From contig JAFZRX010000016.1 of the NCBI GenBank assembly GCA_017619675.1, forward strand, positions 27,656-91,655: DNA of 64,000 nt. The letters are read 5' to 3'. Under the pieces are notes generated by a model. The model saw only the letters and a program-made list of their open reading frames with translations, had not been told where the DNA came from and ran no database searches. The position numbers and the translations under genes are program-made. Below are positions 50,767-59,441 of this stretch, piece by piece (positions within the stretch are counted from its first letter, which is position 1; every line of letters starts with the position of its first letter). The stretch is from Bacteroidales bacterium. GTDB taxonomy: Bacteria; Bacteroidota; Bacteroidia; Bacteroidales; UBA932.

Positions 50767-53004
50767 ATGAGAAGACTGATGACCATAGTCCTGGCCGCCA
50801 TGCTGATGGCTGCCTGCTCTCCCTTTGGGCAGAAACGCATAGTCAGGCTGGATGGCGGGGTTACCGCATCGTTCGTGAAGAATTCCGAAGGCAAATGGGG
50901 ACTCTCTTTAAAGGGAGTCGCCGGGAAGGGCCTGCACCAGGACAATCCTGTGCAACTGGCGCTCTGCTTCGGCGATAAAGCCTATCTGCAGGCCGCCGGA
51001 TATGACAAGATAGCCAATAATGACGGGAGATATACCGCTACCGCGCAGGTTGCCGTTTCCGAAGCCATCTTCAACGTCACTGACGTGTGGAGCGTGGAGA
51101 ACGGGGACCTCAGGGTATACAGGACCGTGTCAGTTGAAGGGGACCTTCCGGGCGTGGGATTCGCCTCATCATTCAATTTTGAGACGGATCCTTCCGTAAC
51201 CTGGGATGACGTCAGTTTCCTGGCTCCGGGCCTGCTATACGGGGATTCTACCTACGACGGGGCCAATTCTCCGGGCGGCACCGCCTTTGACCAGGCGCAC
51301 ATCTTCACTTTCCGTGAAGATTTCCTGCCTGCGCCAATGTACGCCGCCCTGTTCGGCGACGGCAGCAGCTTTACCATATTGGACGCGGCTCCCAATGCCA
51401 CCACCACCCTGGAGGAGACCCAGAAGGGCATGGGCGAGAGCATAATGATTGACGAACTCTTTGCCACAGGCGCTTTCAGTTCATATGATTCCGCCGACGG
51501 AGGCGTGGAGATGAGTTTCACTTTCCCCAACACGTCGGCAGTGATGCGCCGCGCCGTTGGGGGCGGCAACGTACCTGTGACAGACATGGTCTGGGCGAGG
51601 CGCTTCAATCCTGTGAATGACGGATTCCAGCATGCGTATATCCTGGCGTTCCGTTTCGCCCCGCAGGAGTCTTTCCCGGAACTCACCCGCAATTCTTACC
51701 GCTGGGCGTGGGGCATACTCAAGCCCGAACTTTACTGGCATGACATAGAAGTGGTACGCACCTGCCTTTCTGACCAGCTTTCCAGCCTGGTTACCAAGAT
51801 GGGAGACCGCACTGGCCTTCCGTATCAGGTCCGTACCAAATCCGGCGAAGTCTGGAAGAGGGTGGGAGATCCGGCGTTCTACTGGAGAGACCCGCTGGGC
51901 TTCGTGGGAAAGCACATAGAAAGCGCGTGCATGCTGCTCATGGAAGGCGACAGGGACCAGTCTGAGCGCGGTCAGAAGATGCGCCAGCAAGGACTGGACA
52001 TGATAGAGACGGCCATTAAGTACATACCCACCAAGAATCCCGTGTGCATGGGCTTCAACCTGATGGACGGTTCGCATTCAATGACCAACCTTCCCATCTG
52101 GTACGTACGCGAGGGCACGGACGACATGGTCCGCCTGCTGGAAGCGTACCAGAGGGAGAAGGCAAAGGGGATAGATCATCCGCACTGGGTGACCTGGTGC
52201 CAGGATTTCGCGGACTGGCTGCTGAATCTCCAGCGTCCGGACGGATCGCTTCCGCGTTCCTTCATGATAGAGACGGCGGAGATAGTCGAGGAGTCCGGAA
52301 CCACATCGTACAACATAATCCCCATGTTCGTTAAACTGACGGACATCCTTGGGGACGACAAATACCTTGAGGCCGCAATCAAGGCCGCGGACTATGTCTG
52401 GGACAGTTACGGCAACAGGGGAGTGTTCATTGGCGGAGCCATAGACAATCCCAACATCACGGACAAGGAGGCGGGACTGCTGTCAGCGGAGGCGTTCATG
52501 TTCCTCTACGAGAAGACCGGGGAGCAGAAGTGGCTGGACCGCGCCCGCAGCGCCGCGGACTTCGCGGAGACCTGGACCTGGATATGGAACGTGCCCATGC
52601 CGGACGATGCTGACGACGAAGCCCTGAACTGGAAGAAGGGCGTCCCCACGGTTGGAGTGCAGGGCATCACCGCCCAGGTGGCCGGCCATACGGACCAGTT
52701 CCTGGACATGTCCATACCGACCTATGTGAAACTCTACAAGTACACCGGGGACGAGCATTACTATGACTTCGCCCGCATCCTGATGCACAACTGCAAGGCC
52801 ATGCTGGCCCTTCCGGGACGCCTTTACGGCATGTACGCCCCCGGATACCAGACGGAGAACTTCCGTATGGGAGCGGACCGCCAGGGCCGCGGATTCGGCA
52901 CCGCGGAAAAGTGGATGCCCTGGGTCACCACCAACCACCTCTTTGGAATAAACATGACCGAAGAGTACGACAAGGAGATATTCGACAGGCTTTGCGCCCG
53001 ATAA
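50767..53004 (+). CDS. Unclassified lipoprotein with predicted alpha/alpha-toroid domain, possible glycan-active enzyme
   Basis: 745 residues. Lipobox MAAC (C17). Residues about 25-300 are beta-rich; about 330-740 show repeated helical hairpins with aromatic and acidic residues (GDPAFYWRDPLGFVGKHIES, WLLNLQRPDGSLPRSFMIE, FIGGAIDNPNITDKEAGLLS, GTAEKWMPWVTTNHLFGINM). Such beta-domain plus (alpha/alpha)6 layouts occur in several glycoside hydrolase and polysaccharide lyase families, but I cannot place it in one. It lies 28 bases before a GH54 arabinofuranosidase gene and likely shares its transcript. Function is not established. Confidence 0.7.
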   Translation: MRRLMTIVLAAMLMAACSPFGQKRIVRLDGGVTASFVKNSEGKWGLSLKGVAGKGLHQDNPVQLALCFGDKAYLQAAGYDKIANNDGRYTATAQVAVSEAIFNVTDVWSVENGDLRVYRTVSVEGDLPGVGFASSFNFETDPSVTWDDVSFLAPGLLYGDSTYDGANSPGGTAFDQAHIFTFREDFLPAPMYAALFGDGSSFTILDAAPNATTTLEETQKGMGESIMIDELFATGAFSSYDSADGGVEMSFTFPNTSAVMRRAVGGGNVPVTDMVWARRFNPVNDGFQHAYILAFRFAPQESFPELTRNSYRWAWGILKPELYWHDIEVVRTCLSDQLSSLVTKMGDRTGLPYQVRTKSGEVWKRVGDPAFYWRDPLGFVGKHIESACMLLMEGDRDQSERGQKMRQQGLDMIETAIKYIPTKNPVCMGFNLMDGSHSMTNLPIWYVREGTDDMVRLLEAYQREKAKGIDHPHWVTWCQDFADWLLNLQRPDGSLPRSFMIETAEIVEESGTTSYNIIPMFVKLTDILGDDKYLEAAIKAADYVWDSYGNRGVFIGGAIDNPNITDKEAGLLSAEAFMFLYEKTGEQKWLDRARSAADFAETWTWIWNVPMPDDADDEALNWKKGVPTVGVQGITAQVAGHTDQFLDMSIPTYVKLYKYTGDEHYYDFARILMHNCKAMLALPGRLYGMYAPGYQTENFRMGADRQGRGFGTAEKWMPWVTTNHLFGINMTEEYDKEIFDRLCAR

Positions 53005-53032
53005 TCCGACAACCACAGACAGATACCACGAT

Positions 53033-56000
53033 ATGAAGAAGCGATTATTGATCCCGCTGATGGCTGCAGTCATACTGGCTCCGGCCGTCTTCATGGCCGT
53101 CGTCTCCCGCGCGCAGGGAGGCGCCGCCGCCGTGCCGCCGAGGCCTGAAGGCCCCTGCGACATCTACGCCTCCGGCGGTACGCCGTGCGCCGCCGCGCAC
53201 AGTACCACCCGCGCCCTCTACAAGGACTACGACGGCCCGCTCTACCAGGTTATCCGCCAGTCCGACGGCGCCACCCTGGACATAGGCGTGGTTCCGTCGC
53301 GCAGGGGCGAGGAGGGCGGCTATGCCAATGCCGCCGCCCAGGACGCCTTCTGCGCGGATACGTATTGCTTCATCTCGATAATCTACGACCAGTCTCCCCA
53401 GAAGAACCACCTGATCCAGGCTCCCCGCGGGTACGTGATAGGTCCCGCCATGGGAGGAATGGACAACGTTCCGCTGGCAGACCTTGCGCCCGTGACATTG
53501 AACGGGCACAAGGTGTACGGAACGTTCATCATTCCGGGAATGGGAATGCGTTGGAACGACCCCACCGGCACCGCCGTGGACGACCAGGCGGAGGGCCAGT
53601 ACTGGGTGATAAACGGCCACCATTACAGCGACGGCTGCTGCTTTGACTACGGAAACGCTGAGACGGATTCCACGGATGACGGCGACGGCACAATGGAGAC
53701 CACCTACTTTGGAATAAAGAACAAGTGGTATCACGGAGACCCTCCGGGACCCTGGCTGATGACCGACCAGGAAAACAACCTGGTGGGCTGCGTTAACGAG
53801 GATCCCAACGACAAATACTGCGAAACCCTCAAGAGCATAACCTGGAGGTTCGTGACCCAGATGGTGGACGGCGCGCCGCACCGCTGGCGCTCCATGGGCG
53901 GAAACGCCCAGGAAGGCCCCCTGGAGATGCTTTATGACGGAGGCCGCATCAAGAACGAGCGCAGCAGTTACGACCCCATGCGCAAGCAGGGGGCCATCCT
54001 GCTGGGCAACGGCGGCGACAACGGCAACGTATCGTCCGGAACCTTCTACGAGGGCGCCATGACCTTTGCGGGCACCTTCCCCTCCGAGGCCACAAACCAG
54101 GCCGTTCAGGCAAACATCGTGGCAGCGAAGTACGACGTGCCTATGCTGGAGGTGGCATCGGCCGCCTCGACCGACGCCCCTGCGGGGCTCCAGACCTGGG
54201 CGCCCGGCACCACCCAGAACGTGACGGTGAAATTCACCAACACCATTGGGGAGACCGTGGTGGGCCTCACCCTGACCGTAGTGCCGCCCAAGGGCTGGAA
54301 ATACAATGTCCAGGGCAGTACGGACAAGGTGCAGAGTTTCAGGACCATACTTCCCGGCGAGAGCGTATACGCCACCTTTGCGGTGACTTCGTCCATGGAG
54401 GAATTCAACGGCGACATAAACGCAAAGGCCAACTGGAACAGCTTTGGAAAGACATGGTCCGAGACCGCACACTCCAAGGTGCGCAACGTGCAGCCGGTCA
54501 AGATAAACGAGTTCCGCATAGCGGACAACAAGGGTAACGCAACCAATTCTTTCATAGAGCTTTACAATGCTTCTGACAAGACAGTGGACATCTCCGGATG
54601 GACGGTCATGGAGCACTCCAAGAACATTCCTTTCTCCTCCTACATCAACGTTCCTTCAGGCACAAAGCTGCAGCCTAAGACCTTCTATCTGATAGGCCTT
54701 TCAAACTCCGGCCTTGCGGTTGACGCGGCCAAGGGAGACGCCACGGTTTACGTGCGTACCCTGGAAGGAATGTCTGAGGGCGACGAGGTCATAATAGGCA
54801 CTGGGAAGAATGCGGAGAAACGCCGCATAAAGGCCATAGTGAACACCCTGGAGAACCCTATGCGCGCGCAGGTAACCCCTTCCAACCCTACCTTCGTCTT
54901 CCAGCCGTTGCCCAACGGTCCGGACGACAGGCAGTTCGAGCGTTTCCCTGCGGGCAGCAGGAGCATACCAGTAATAAGCGTTGCCAATGTCAAGGTGGGG
55001 CAGAAACTGGCCATTGGCTACGGCGCCAAGTATCCGCATTTCGGACAGACCCAGGAGAAGTTCGAGGTGGTGACCGTGACAAACGTGGGCAAGCCCGGAA
55101 CTCACGCGTATACTTCATATGAGTCCTACAAGGGAGAGACGGTACTCCGAGTTTCCAGCGTGAACAATATCACCCCGGGGGACAAGATACTTCTGGACAT
55201 TGACAGCGAAGGCCACGGAAAGGAACTGGTGACCGTGAAGTCTGTGGGAACCGCCTCCGCGCGCAGGCCTTACAACGGCCCCATGACGCTTGAACAGGCC
55301 GGTACGGGAATAACCCTCACCGCCCCGCTCAAGTACAACCACAGCGCAAACGTACCGTTCTCCGTGCTTGGAACGGGCATCTCCTTCACCCCTGCCACAA
55401 AGTACGACCACTACAGCAACGAGCCGGTGTTTGCGCTGGTCTACGCCCTTGTACTGGATGAACCGCTTGCCGCGGACCATCCTATAGACGACGTCGTCTA
55501 TGACGCAAAGGTGAAGACGGCGGGGTATCAGGATGCCGCCAAGGCGGACCTGCTGTTCGGCGGCCCCGCGCTGCAGCCTAATGGTGGAACCATAGTGCTG
55601 CGCGACAGCCGCGGCCTGGTGGTGGACGCCCTCAACTACGGCCGCGTCCTGGATTCCCAGTATGCTGAAGGCTACCACGCTGAATCCGGCGTGGACGCCA
55701 TGGGAAGCCTGGTCATGACCCCGTACGTGGTGCAGATAGACGGCTATCACAATCCAATAAACAACGTCCAGAGGCCAGACCTCAGCGCCGGCCGTTTCCC
55801 TGACGGATACGACACGGACAACAACAAGTATGACTTCCGCGTACAGCCTTATTTCCACCTGGCGACGGACACGGACAAGGGAGGCCAGATACTGGTTGTT
55901 AGTTCCATCGATGGCCTGTCAGCGGGCCAGAAGGTATACATTGGCGGCGCTGACAATTGCGAGCAGGCCGTCCTGGCCACCGTGGGAATAAAGTACGGGG

Positions 56001-56110
56001 ACTATGACGGCATGGCGGTTGGCCTTTCGGCTCCGCTGAAGATGGATCATAAGTCCGGGGAGGCCGTATCCGTGAACATTCCTACCCCTGGCGCGCCGAA
56101 CCGCTATTAG
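53033..56110 (+). CDS. GH54-like alpha-L-arabinofuranosidase with NEW3, lamin-tail and repeated C-terminal modules (copy 1)
   Basis: 1025 residues, signal peptide about 1-28. Residues 40-368 closely match the fungal AbfB catalytic domain: GPCDIY, CAAAHSTTRALY, YDQSPQKNHLIQAP, vicinal cysteines C202-C203 in GCCFDYGNAETDS, nucleophile E247 in MTDQENNL and acid D329 in LGNGGDNGN. After it come a NEW3-like domain (about 388-485), a lamin-tail-like domain (about 488-570: VKINEFRIADNKGN), and repeated modules with the pattern GDxIxIG ... VGT ... PLxxxH. GH54 releases arabinose from arabinan or arabinoxylan. A paralog of nearly the same length lies at 60702. Its last 29 bases overlap the convergent MATE gene. 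Confidence 0.88.
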   Translation: MKKRLLIPLMAAVILAPAVFMAVVSRAQGGAAAVPPRPEGPCDIYASGGTPCAAAHSTTRALYKDYDGPLYQVIRQSDGATLDIGVVPSRRGEEGGYANAAAQDAFCADTYCFISIIYDQSPQKNHLIQAPRGYVIGPAMGGMDNVPLADLAPVTLNGHKVYGTFIIPGMGMRWNDPTGTAVDDQAEGQYWVINGHHYSDGCCFDYGNAETDSTDDGDGTMETTYFGIKNKWYHGDPPGPWLMTDQENNLVGCVNEDPNDKYCETLKSITWRFVTQMVDGAPHRWRSMGGNAQEGPLEMLYDGGRIKNERSSYDPMRKQGAILLGNGGDNGNVSSGTFYEGAMTFAGTFPSEATNQAVQANIVAAKYDVPMLEVASAASTDAPAGLQTWAPGTTQNVTVKFTNTIGETVVGLTLTVVPPKGWKYNVQGSTDKVQSFRTILPGESVYATFAVTSSMEEFNGDINAKANWNSFGKTWSETAHSKVRNVQPVKINEFRIADNKGNATNSFIELYNASDKTVDISGWTVMEHSKNIPFSSYINVPSGTKLQPKTFYLIGLSNSGLAVDAAKGDATVYVRTLEGMSEGDEVIIGTGKNAEKRRIKAIVNTLENPMRAQVTPSNPTFVFQPLPNGPDDRQFERFPAGSRSIPVISVANVKVGQKLAIGYGAKYPHFGQTQEKFEVVTVTNVGKPGTHAYTSYESYKGETVLRVSSVNNITPGDKILLDIDSEGHGKELVTVKSVGTASARRPYNGPMTLEQAGTGITLTAPLKYNHSANVPFSVLGTGISFTPATKYDHYSNEPVFALVYALVLDEPLAADHPIDDVVYDAKVKTAGYQDAAKADLLFGGPALQPNGGTIVLRDSRGLVVDALNYGRVLDSQYAEGYHAESGVDAMGSLVMTPYVVQIDGYHNPINNVQRPDLSAGRFPDGYDTDNNKYDFRVQPYFHLATDTDKGGQILVVSSIDGLSAGQKVYIGGADNCEQAVLATVGIKYGDYDGMAVGLSAPLKMDHKSGEAVSVNIPTPGAPNRY

Positions 56111-57476
56111 CGGAGGCTCCGGGGATGGATTTGCGGTAGCAGGCGCTCAGCCAGACGGTCCTGGCGAGCAGATGCATGAAATATGCGCCCAGCAGAATGT
56201 GCAATGCAGTGGCGTAGTAGTTATCGGGGGAGATGCGGTCCAGGATCGCCTTTCCTCCGAACCAGCTTACAAAGAAGAAGAATGCCGCGGCCAGCATGGC
56301 GTCCCTGATGGGACGCGAGGCCGTGGCCCCTTCGTATATTCCGTCCCAGGTGAACGCGGCGCAGCCCAGCGGCGGCATGGCGATCAGCCAGGGCAGGAAC
56401 TCCCGGCAGGCGTCAACCACCTGGGCGTCGGAGGTCATCAGCCGCAGCAGGGGCACTCCCAGGGCCCAGTAGATCCCAATGAAAAGCACCGCGACCCCCA
56501 TGCTCCAGTTGAACACGGCCCTCACTCCGCCGCGCATGCTGGGGTAGTCCTCAGCCCCAATGAACTTGCCCGTGAGGGCCTGCCCGGCGTATGCGAATCC
56601 GTCCGTGAAGAAGGAGAAGATCATAAGCAGTTTCATCATTATGGCGCTGGAGGCCAGCATGAGGTCTCCGAACCGGGCGGAGATGACGGTGAAGCCTATG
56701 TATATGAGGATGAAGCCCAGCGAGCGCAGCAGCAGGTCCGCGTTCATACTGAAGAAGCCCTTCAACTCGCGTTTTTCAAGCGAGGACAGGGCGTCTTTCA
56801 GGCCGATACCCTGGAATACCCTGCGGCGGTATTTGACCAGAACGGCGCCCGTGGCAAAGAGGAGGCCGGAGTACTGGGCGATGAGGGTTCCATAGGCCAC
56901 GCCCTTGAAGCCCAGGCCGCCCCAGCGGCCTATTCCAAGGGCGAGGACTATGCTGGAAATTACGTTCATCCCGTTCACCACAAGGTCCGTCCACATTGAG
57001 CTGACGGTGTCCTGCATGCCTATGAACCAACCCCTGAAGGTCATCAGGGACAGGGTTGCCGGAGCGGCCCAGATGCGTATGTAATAATATTGCAGGGCCA
57101 GTTCCTTCACCTCCGGGGTGCAGTCGATTACCAGGAAGGCCAGTTTGGTAAAGGGAATCTGGATGGCCAGGACAAACAGTGCCAGGACAAGGCTGAGGCC
57201 AATGCCGCGCAGGAAGGTGCGGGCGCAGGCGGCCATGTCGTCGCGGCCGTAGGCCTGCGCCGTGAGGCCGCCCGTACCCGCCCGCAGGAACGCGAAGTTC
57301 CAGTACAGCAGGTCGAACAGCATCGATCCTATGGAAATGCCTCCAATGCTTGCCGCTGCCGCACCCGAGAGGTGTCCGGACACGGCAATGTCCACCATTC
57401 CCACTATGGGCACGGTGATGTTGGCAAGTATGCTCGGGATTGCGAGCCTGAGGATTTCCCGGTTTATGGCTTTCAT
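56082..57476 (-). CDS. MATE family efflux transporter (DinF-like)
   Basis: 464 residues, about 12 membrane helices. It starts MKAINREILRLAIPSILANI with VDIAVSGHLSG, like DinF-type MATE proteins that export drugs or metabolites against sodium or protons. The ATG overlaps the rsgA stop by four bases (ATGA), so it is co-translated with rsgA. The 3' end runs 29 bases into the opposing GH54 gene. Confidence 0.93.
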   Translation of the reverse strand: MKAINREILRLAIPSILANITVPIVGMVDIAVSGHLSGAAAASIGGISIGSMLFDLLYWNFAFLRAGTGGLTAQAYGRDDMAACARTFLRGIGLSLVLALFVLAIQIPFTKLAFLVIDCTPEVKELALQYYYIRIWAAPATLSLMTFRGWFIGMQDTVSSMWTDLVVNGMNVISSIVLALGIGRWGGLGFKGVAYGTLIAQYSGLLFATGAVLVKYRRRVFQGIGLKDALSSLEKRELKGFFSMNADLLLRSLGFILIYIGFTVISARFGDLMLASSAIMMKLLMIFSFFTDGFAYAGQALTGKFIGAEDYPSMRGGVRAVFNWSMGVAVLFIGIYWALGVPLLRLMTSDAQVVDACREFLPWLIAMPPLGCAAFTWDGIYEGATASRPIRDAMLAAAFFFFVSWFGGKAILDRISPDNYYATALHILLGAYFMHLLARTVWLSACYRKSIPGASANSGSARQG

Positions 57477-58417
57477 CGGAATTTCTTGTCTTCCTCCAGC
57501 ATTCCCAGGTAGGAGTTATATCGTTCAGCGCTGATTTCGCCGCGGCCCACGGCTTCCTTTACGGCGCAGCCGGGCTCGTGCGTATGCGTGCAGGGGGTGA
57601 ATCGGCATCTGCGGGACGCCTTGAGCATCTCAGGGAAGTACAGGGCTATCTCTTCCTTCTCCAGGTCCACCAGGCCGAAGCCCCTGAGCCCCGGGGAATC
57701 AATGACGAAGCCTCCGCAAGCAAGGGGGTACATCTCGTACCGGGAGGTGGTGTGCTTGCCCTGGAGATGTGCCTCGGAGATTCTTCCCACCTTGGGATTC
57801 AGGGAAGGGTCCAGGGCCTTTATAAGGGATGACTTGCCGCTTCCGGATTCTCCGGAGAAGAGGCATACGCGGTCCTTGCAGGCCTCCCGCAGGGCATCTA
57901 CGCCTTCGCCCGTACGGGCTGAAGTCTCGATGATGCGGTATCCCGCGCTCCCGTAGATGCGGTGGAAGGATTCCACCTCCTCAGGAACTTCGCTCCGGTA
58001 AAGGTCCATCTTGTTGAGGACTATGAGCGGTGGGACGTTGTATACCTCGCATGTCACCAGGATCCTGTCCAGGAACTGGAGCCTGACCTGCGGGAAGTAC
58101 AGCGAGACCACTATCACGGCCATGTCCAGGTTGGCGCCTATGATGTGTGACTGGCGGCTGAGGTTGGTGGAGCGGCGGATGACGTAGTTGCGCCGCGGCT
58201 GTATCTCGGTGATAACGGCGGGGTTCAGTTCTGACGCTTCGCCCTCCAGGGAGTAGCTGACATGGTCTCCCACGGCCACGGGGTTCGTGGCGGTGCTGCC
58301 TTCCAGGCGCACCTTTCCACGAAGCACGGCCGGGAAGAGTTCCCAGCGCGGCAGTTCGGACAGCAAATAGTGACTGCCCGCATTCCTTACTACCGTAGCC
58401 TCGCCTTTCTTTATCAT
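57473..58417 (-). CDS. rsgA: Ribosome small-subunit-dependent GTPase A
   Basis: 314 residues. The circularly permuted GTPase order is seen: NKMD (G4) first, then GESGSGKSSLI (G1), then DSPG (G3). A zinc site follows (CRFTPCTHTHEPGC). An N-terminal OB domain comes before. RsgA helps final maturation of the 30S subunit. A TATATTTG box sits 7 bases before the ATG, so a leaderless mRNA is likely. Confidence 0.96.
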   Translation of the reverse strand: MIKKGEATVVRNAGSHYLLSELPRWELFPAVLRGKVRLEGSTATNPVAVGDHVSYSLEGEASELNPAVITEIQPRRNYVIRRSTNLSRQSHIIGANLDMAVIVVSLYFPQVRLQFLDRILVTCEVYNVPPLIVLNKMDLYRSEVPEEVESFHRIYGSAGYRIIETSARTGEGVDALREACKDRVCLFSGESGSGKSSLIKALDPSLNPKVGRISEAHLQGKHTTSRYEMYPLACGGFVIDSPGLRGFGLVDLEKEEIALYFPEMLKASRRCRFTPCTHTHEPGCAVKEAVGRGEISAERYNSYLGMLEEDKKFR

Positions 58418-58424
58418 AGCGGGG

Positions 58425-58432
58425 CAAATATA
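58425..58432 (-). promoter_or_regulatory. TATATTTG -7 box for rsgA-MATE
   Basis: CAAATATA on plus reads TATATTTG on minus, 7 bases from the rsgA ATG. It lies 14 bp from the opposite box at 58447-58454. Confidence 0.65.
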
Positions 58433-58446
58433 CTAATTAAGTTTTG

Positions 58447-58454
58447 TATATTTG
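58447..58454 (+). promoter_or_regulatory. TATATTTG -7 box for the ispA-like gene
   Basis: Exact TAnnTTTG match, 18 bases from the ATG at 58473. An upstream ATG at 58452 lies inside the box, which excludes it as a start. Confidence 0.65.
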
Positions 58455-58472
58455 TGTACTAAACTGACAGCC

Positions 58473-59441
58473 ATGGCTAGCGAAAACCAGATTGAGAAAG
58501 CGGTTGCGGCCCTTTTCCAGGACATCCGTTTCCCCCACGAGCCGCGCGGGCTCTATGACCCGCTCCGGTATATGATAGAGATTGGCGGCAAGAGGATACG
58601 CCCCACTCTCTGCCTCACCGCATACTCCCTGTACAAGGAAGGCTTCCCGCAGGAAGTCCTCCAATGCGCCGCCGCGCTGGAAGTTTTCCACTCCTTCACC
58701 CTCATCCATGACGATATCATGGACCGCTCGCCGCTGCGCCGCGGTAAGAGCACCGTATGGACAAAGTGGGGTGAGGACGGCGCCATCCTTTCCGGCGACG
58801 TGATGTGCATAGACGCGTACCGCCGCCTGGCTTCCGCCCCGGCGGAGGCGCTCCCGCAGGTGCTGGACCTCTTCTCCACCACCGCCGCCCAGGTATGCGA
58901 GGGCCAGCAGTACGACATGGAGTTCGAGAACGTGGACTCCGTATCCATGCAGGACTATATGAAGATGATAGGCCTCAAGACCGCCGTCCTGCTTGCCTGC
59001 TCGGCCAAGATGGGCGCCCTTGTAGCGGGGGCTCCGCAGGAAGATGCTGAGGCCCTGTACCGCTACGGCCACGCCCTGGGCCTGGCCTTCCAGGTGGCTG
59101 ACGATTACCTGGACACCTACGGGGACGAGAAAGTCTTCGGCAAGCCCATAGGGGGTGACATAATCAACAACAAGAAGACCTGGCTGCTGACCAAGGCCAT
59201 GGAACTGACCCAGGACAAGGGCCGCCTCAAGGAGATAATGGCCCTGCCGGTGGAGACCAAGGAGCAGAAAGTGGCCAAGATAATGTTCATGAAATCCGAG
59301 TTCAACAAACTGGAGATACCGCAGGCCGCAACGGCCCAGGTCCGCCTTCTGAGCGACCAGGCCGTGCAGGAGGTGGCATCGCTCCCGGATCCGGATATCC
59401 TCAGGAACTTCGCAGAAAAACTGGTAGGACGTGCTAAATAA
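58473..59441 (+). CDS. Short-chain polyprenyl diphosphate synthase (FPP/GGPP type)
   Basis: 322 residues. First Asp motif HDDIMD (D80-D81 to D84), second DDYLDTYGD, with GGKRIRPTL upstream. Phe75 at -5 from the first motif would limit product length to C15 or C20, unlike the long-chain enzyme at 28565. It likely feeds quinone and undecaprenyl synthesis. Its end overlaps the U32 gene start by 11 bases if the GTG at 59431 is used. Confidence 0.9.
   Translation: MASENQIEKAVAALFQDIRFPHEPRGLYDPLRYMIEIGGKRIRPTLCLTAYSLYKEGFPQEVLQCAAALEVFHSFTLIHDDIMDRSPLRRGKSTVWTKWGEDGAILSGDVMCIDAYRRLASAPAEALPQVLDLFSTTAAQVCEGQQYDMEFENVDSVSMQDYMKMIGLKTAVLLACSAKMGALVAGAPQEDAEALYRYGHALGLAFQVADDYLDTYGDEKVFGKPIGGDIINNKKTWLLTKAMELTQDKGRLKEIMALPVETKEQKVAKIMFMKSEFNKLEIPQAATAQVRLLSDQAVQEVASLPDPDILRNFAEKLVGRAK

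Noticed and set aside
53045-54616. Long minus-strand open frame (523 codons) opposite GH54 copy 1
   Set aside because: It mirrors a GC-rich gene with clear family motifs on the plus strand. Its own translation is rich in V, H, G and R with no domain.
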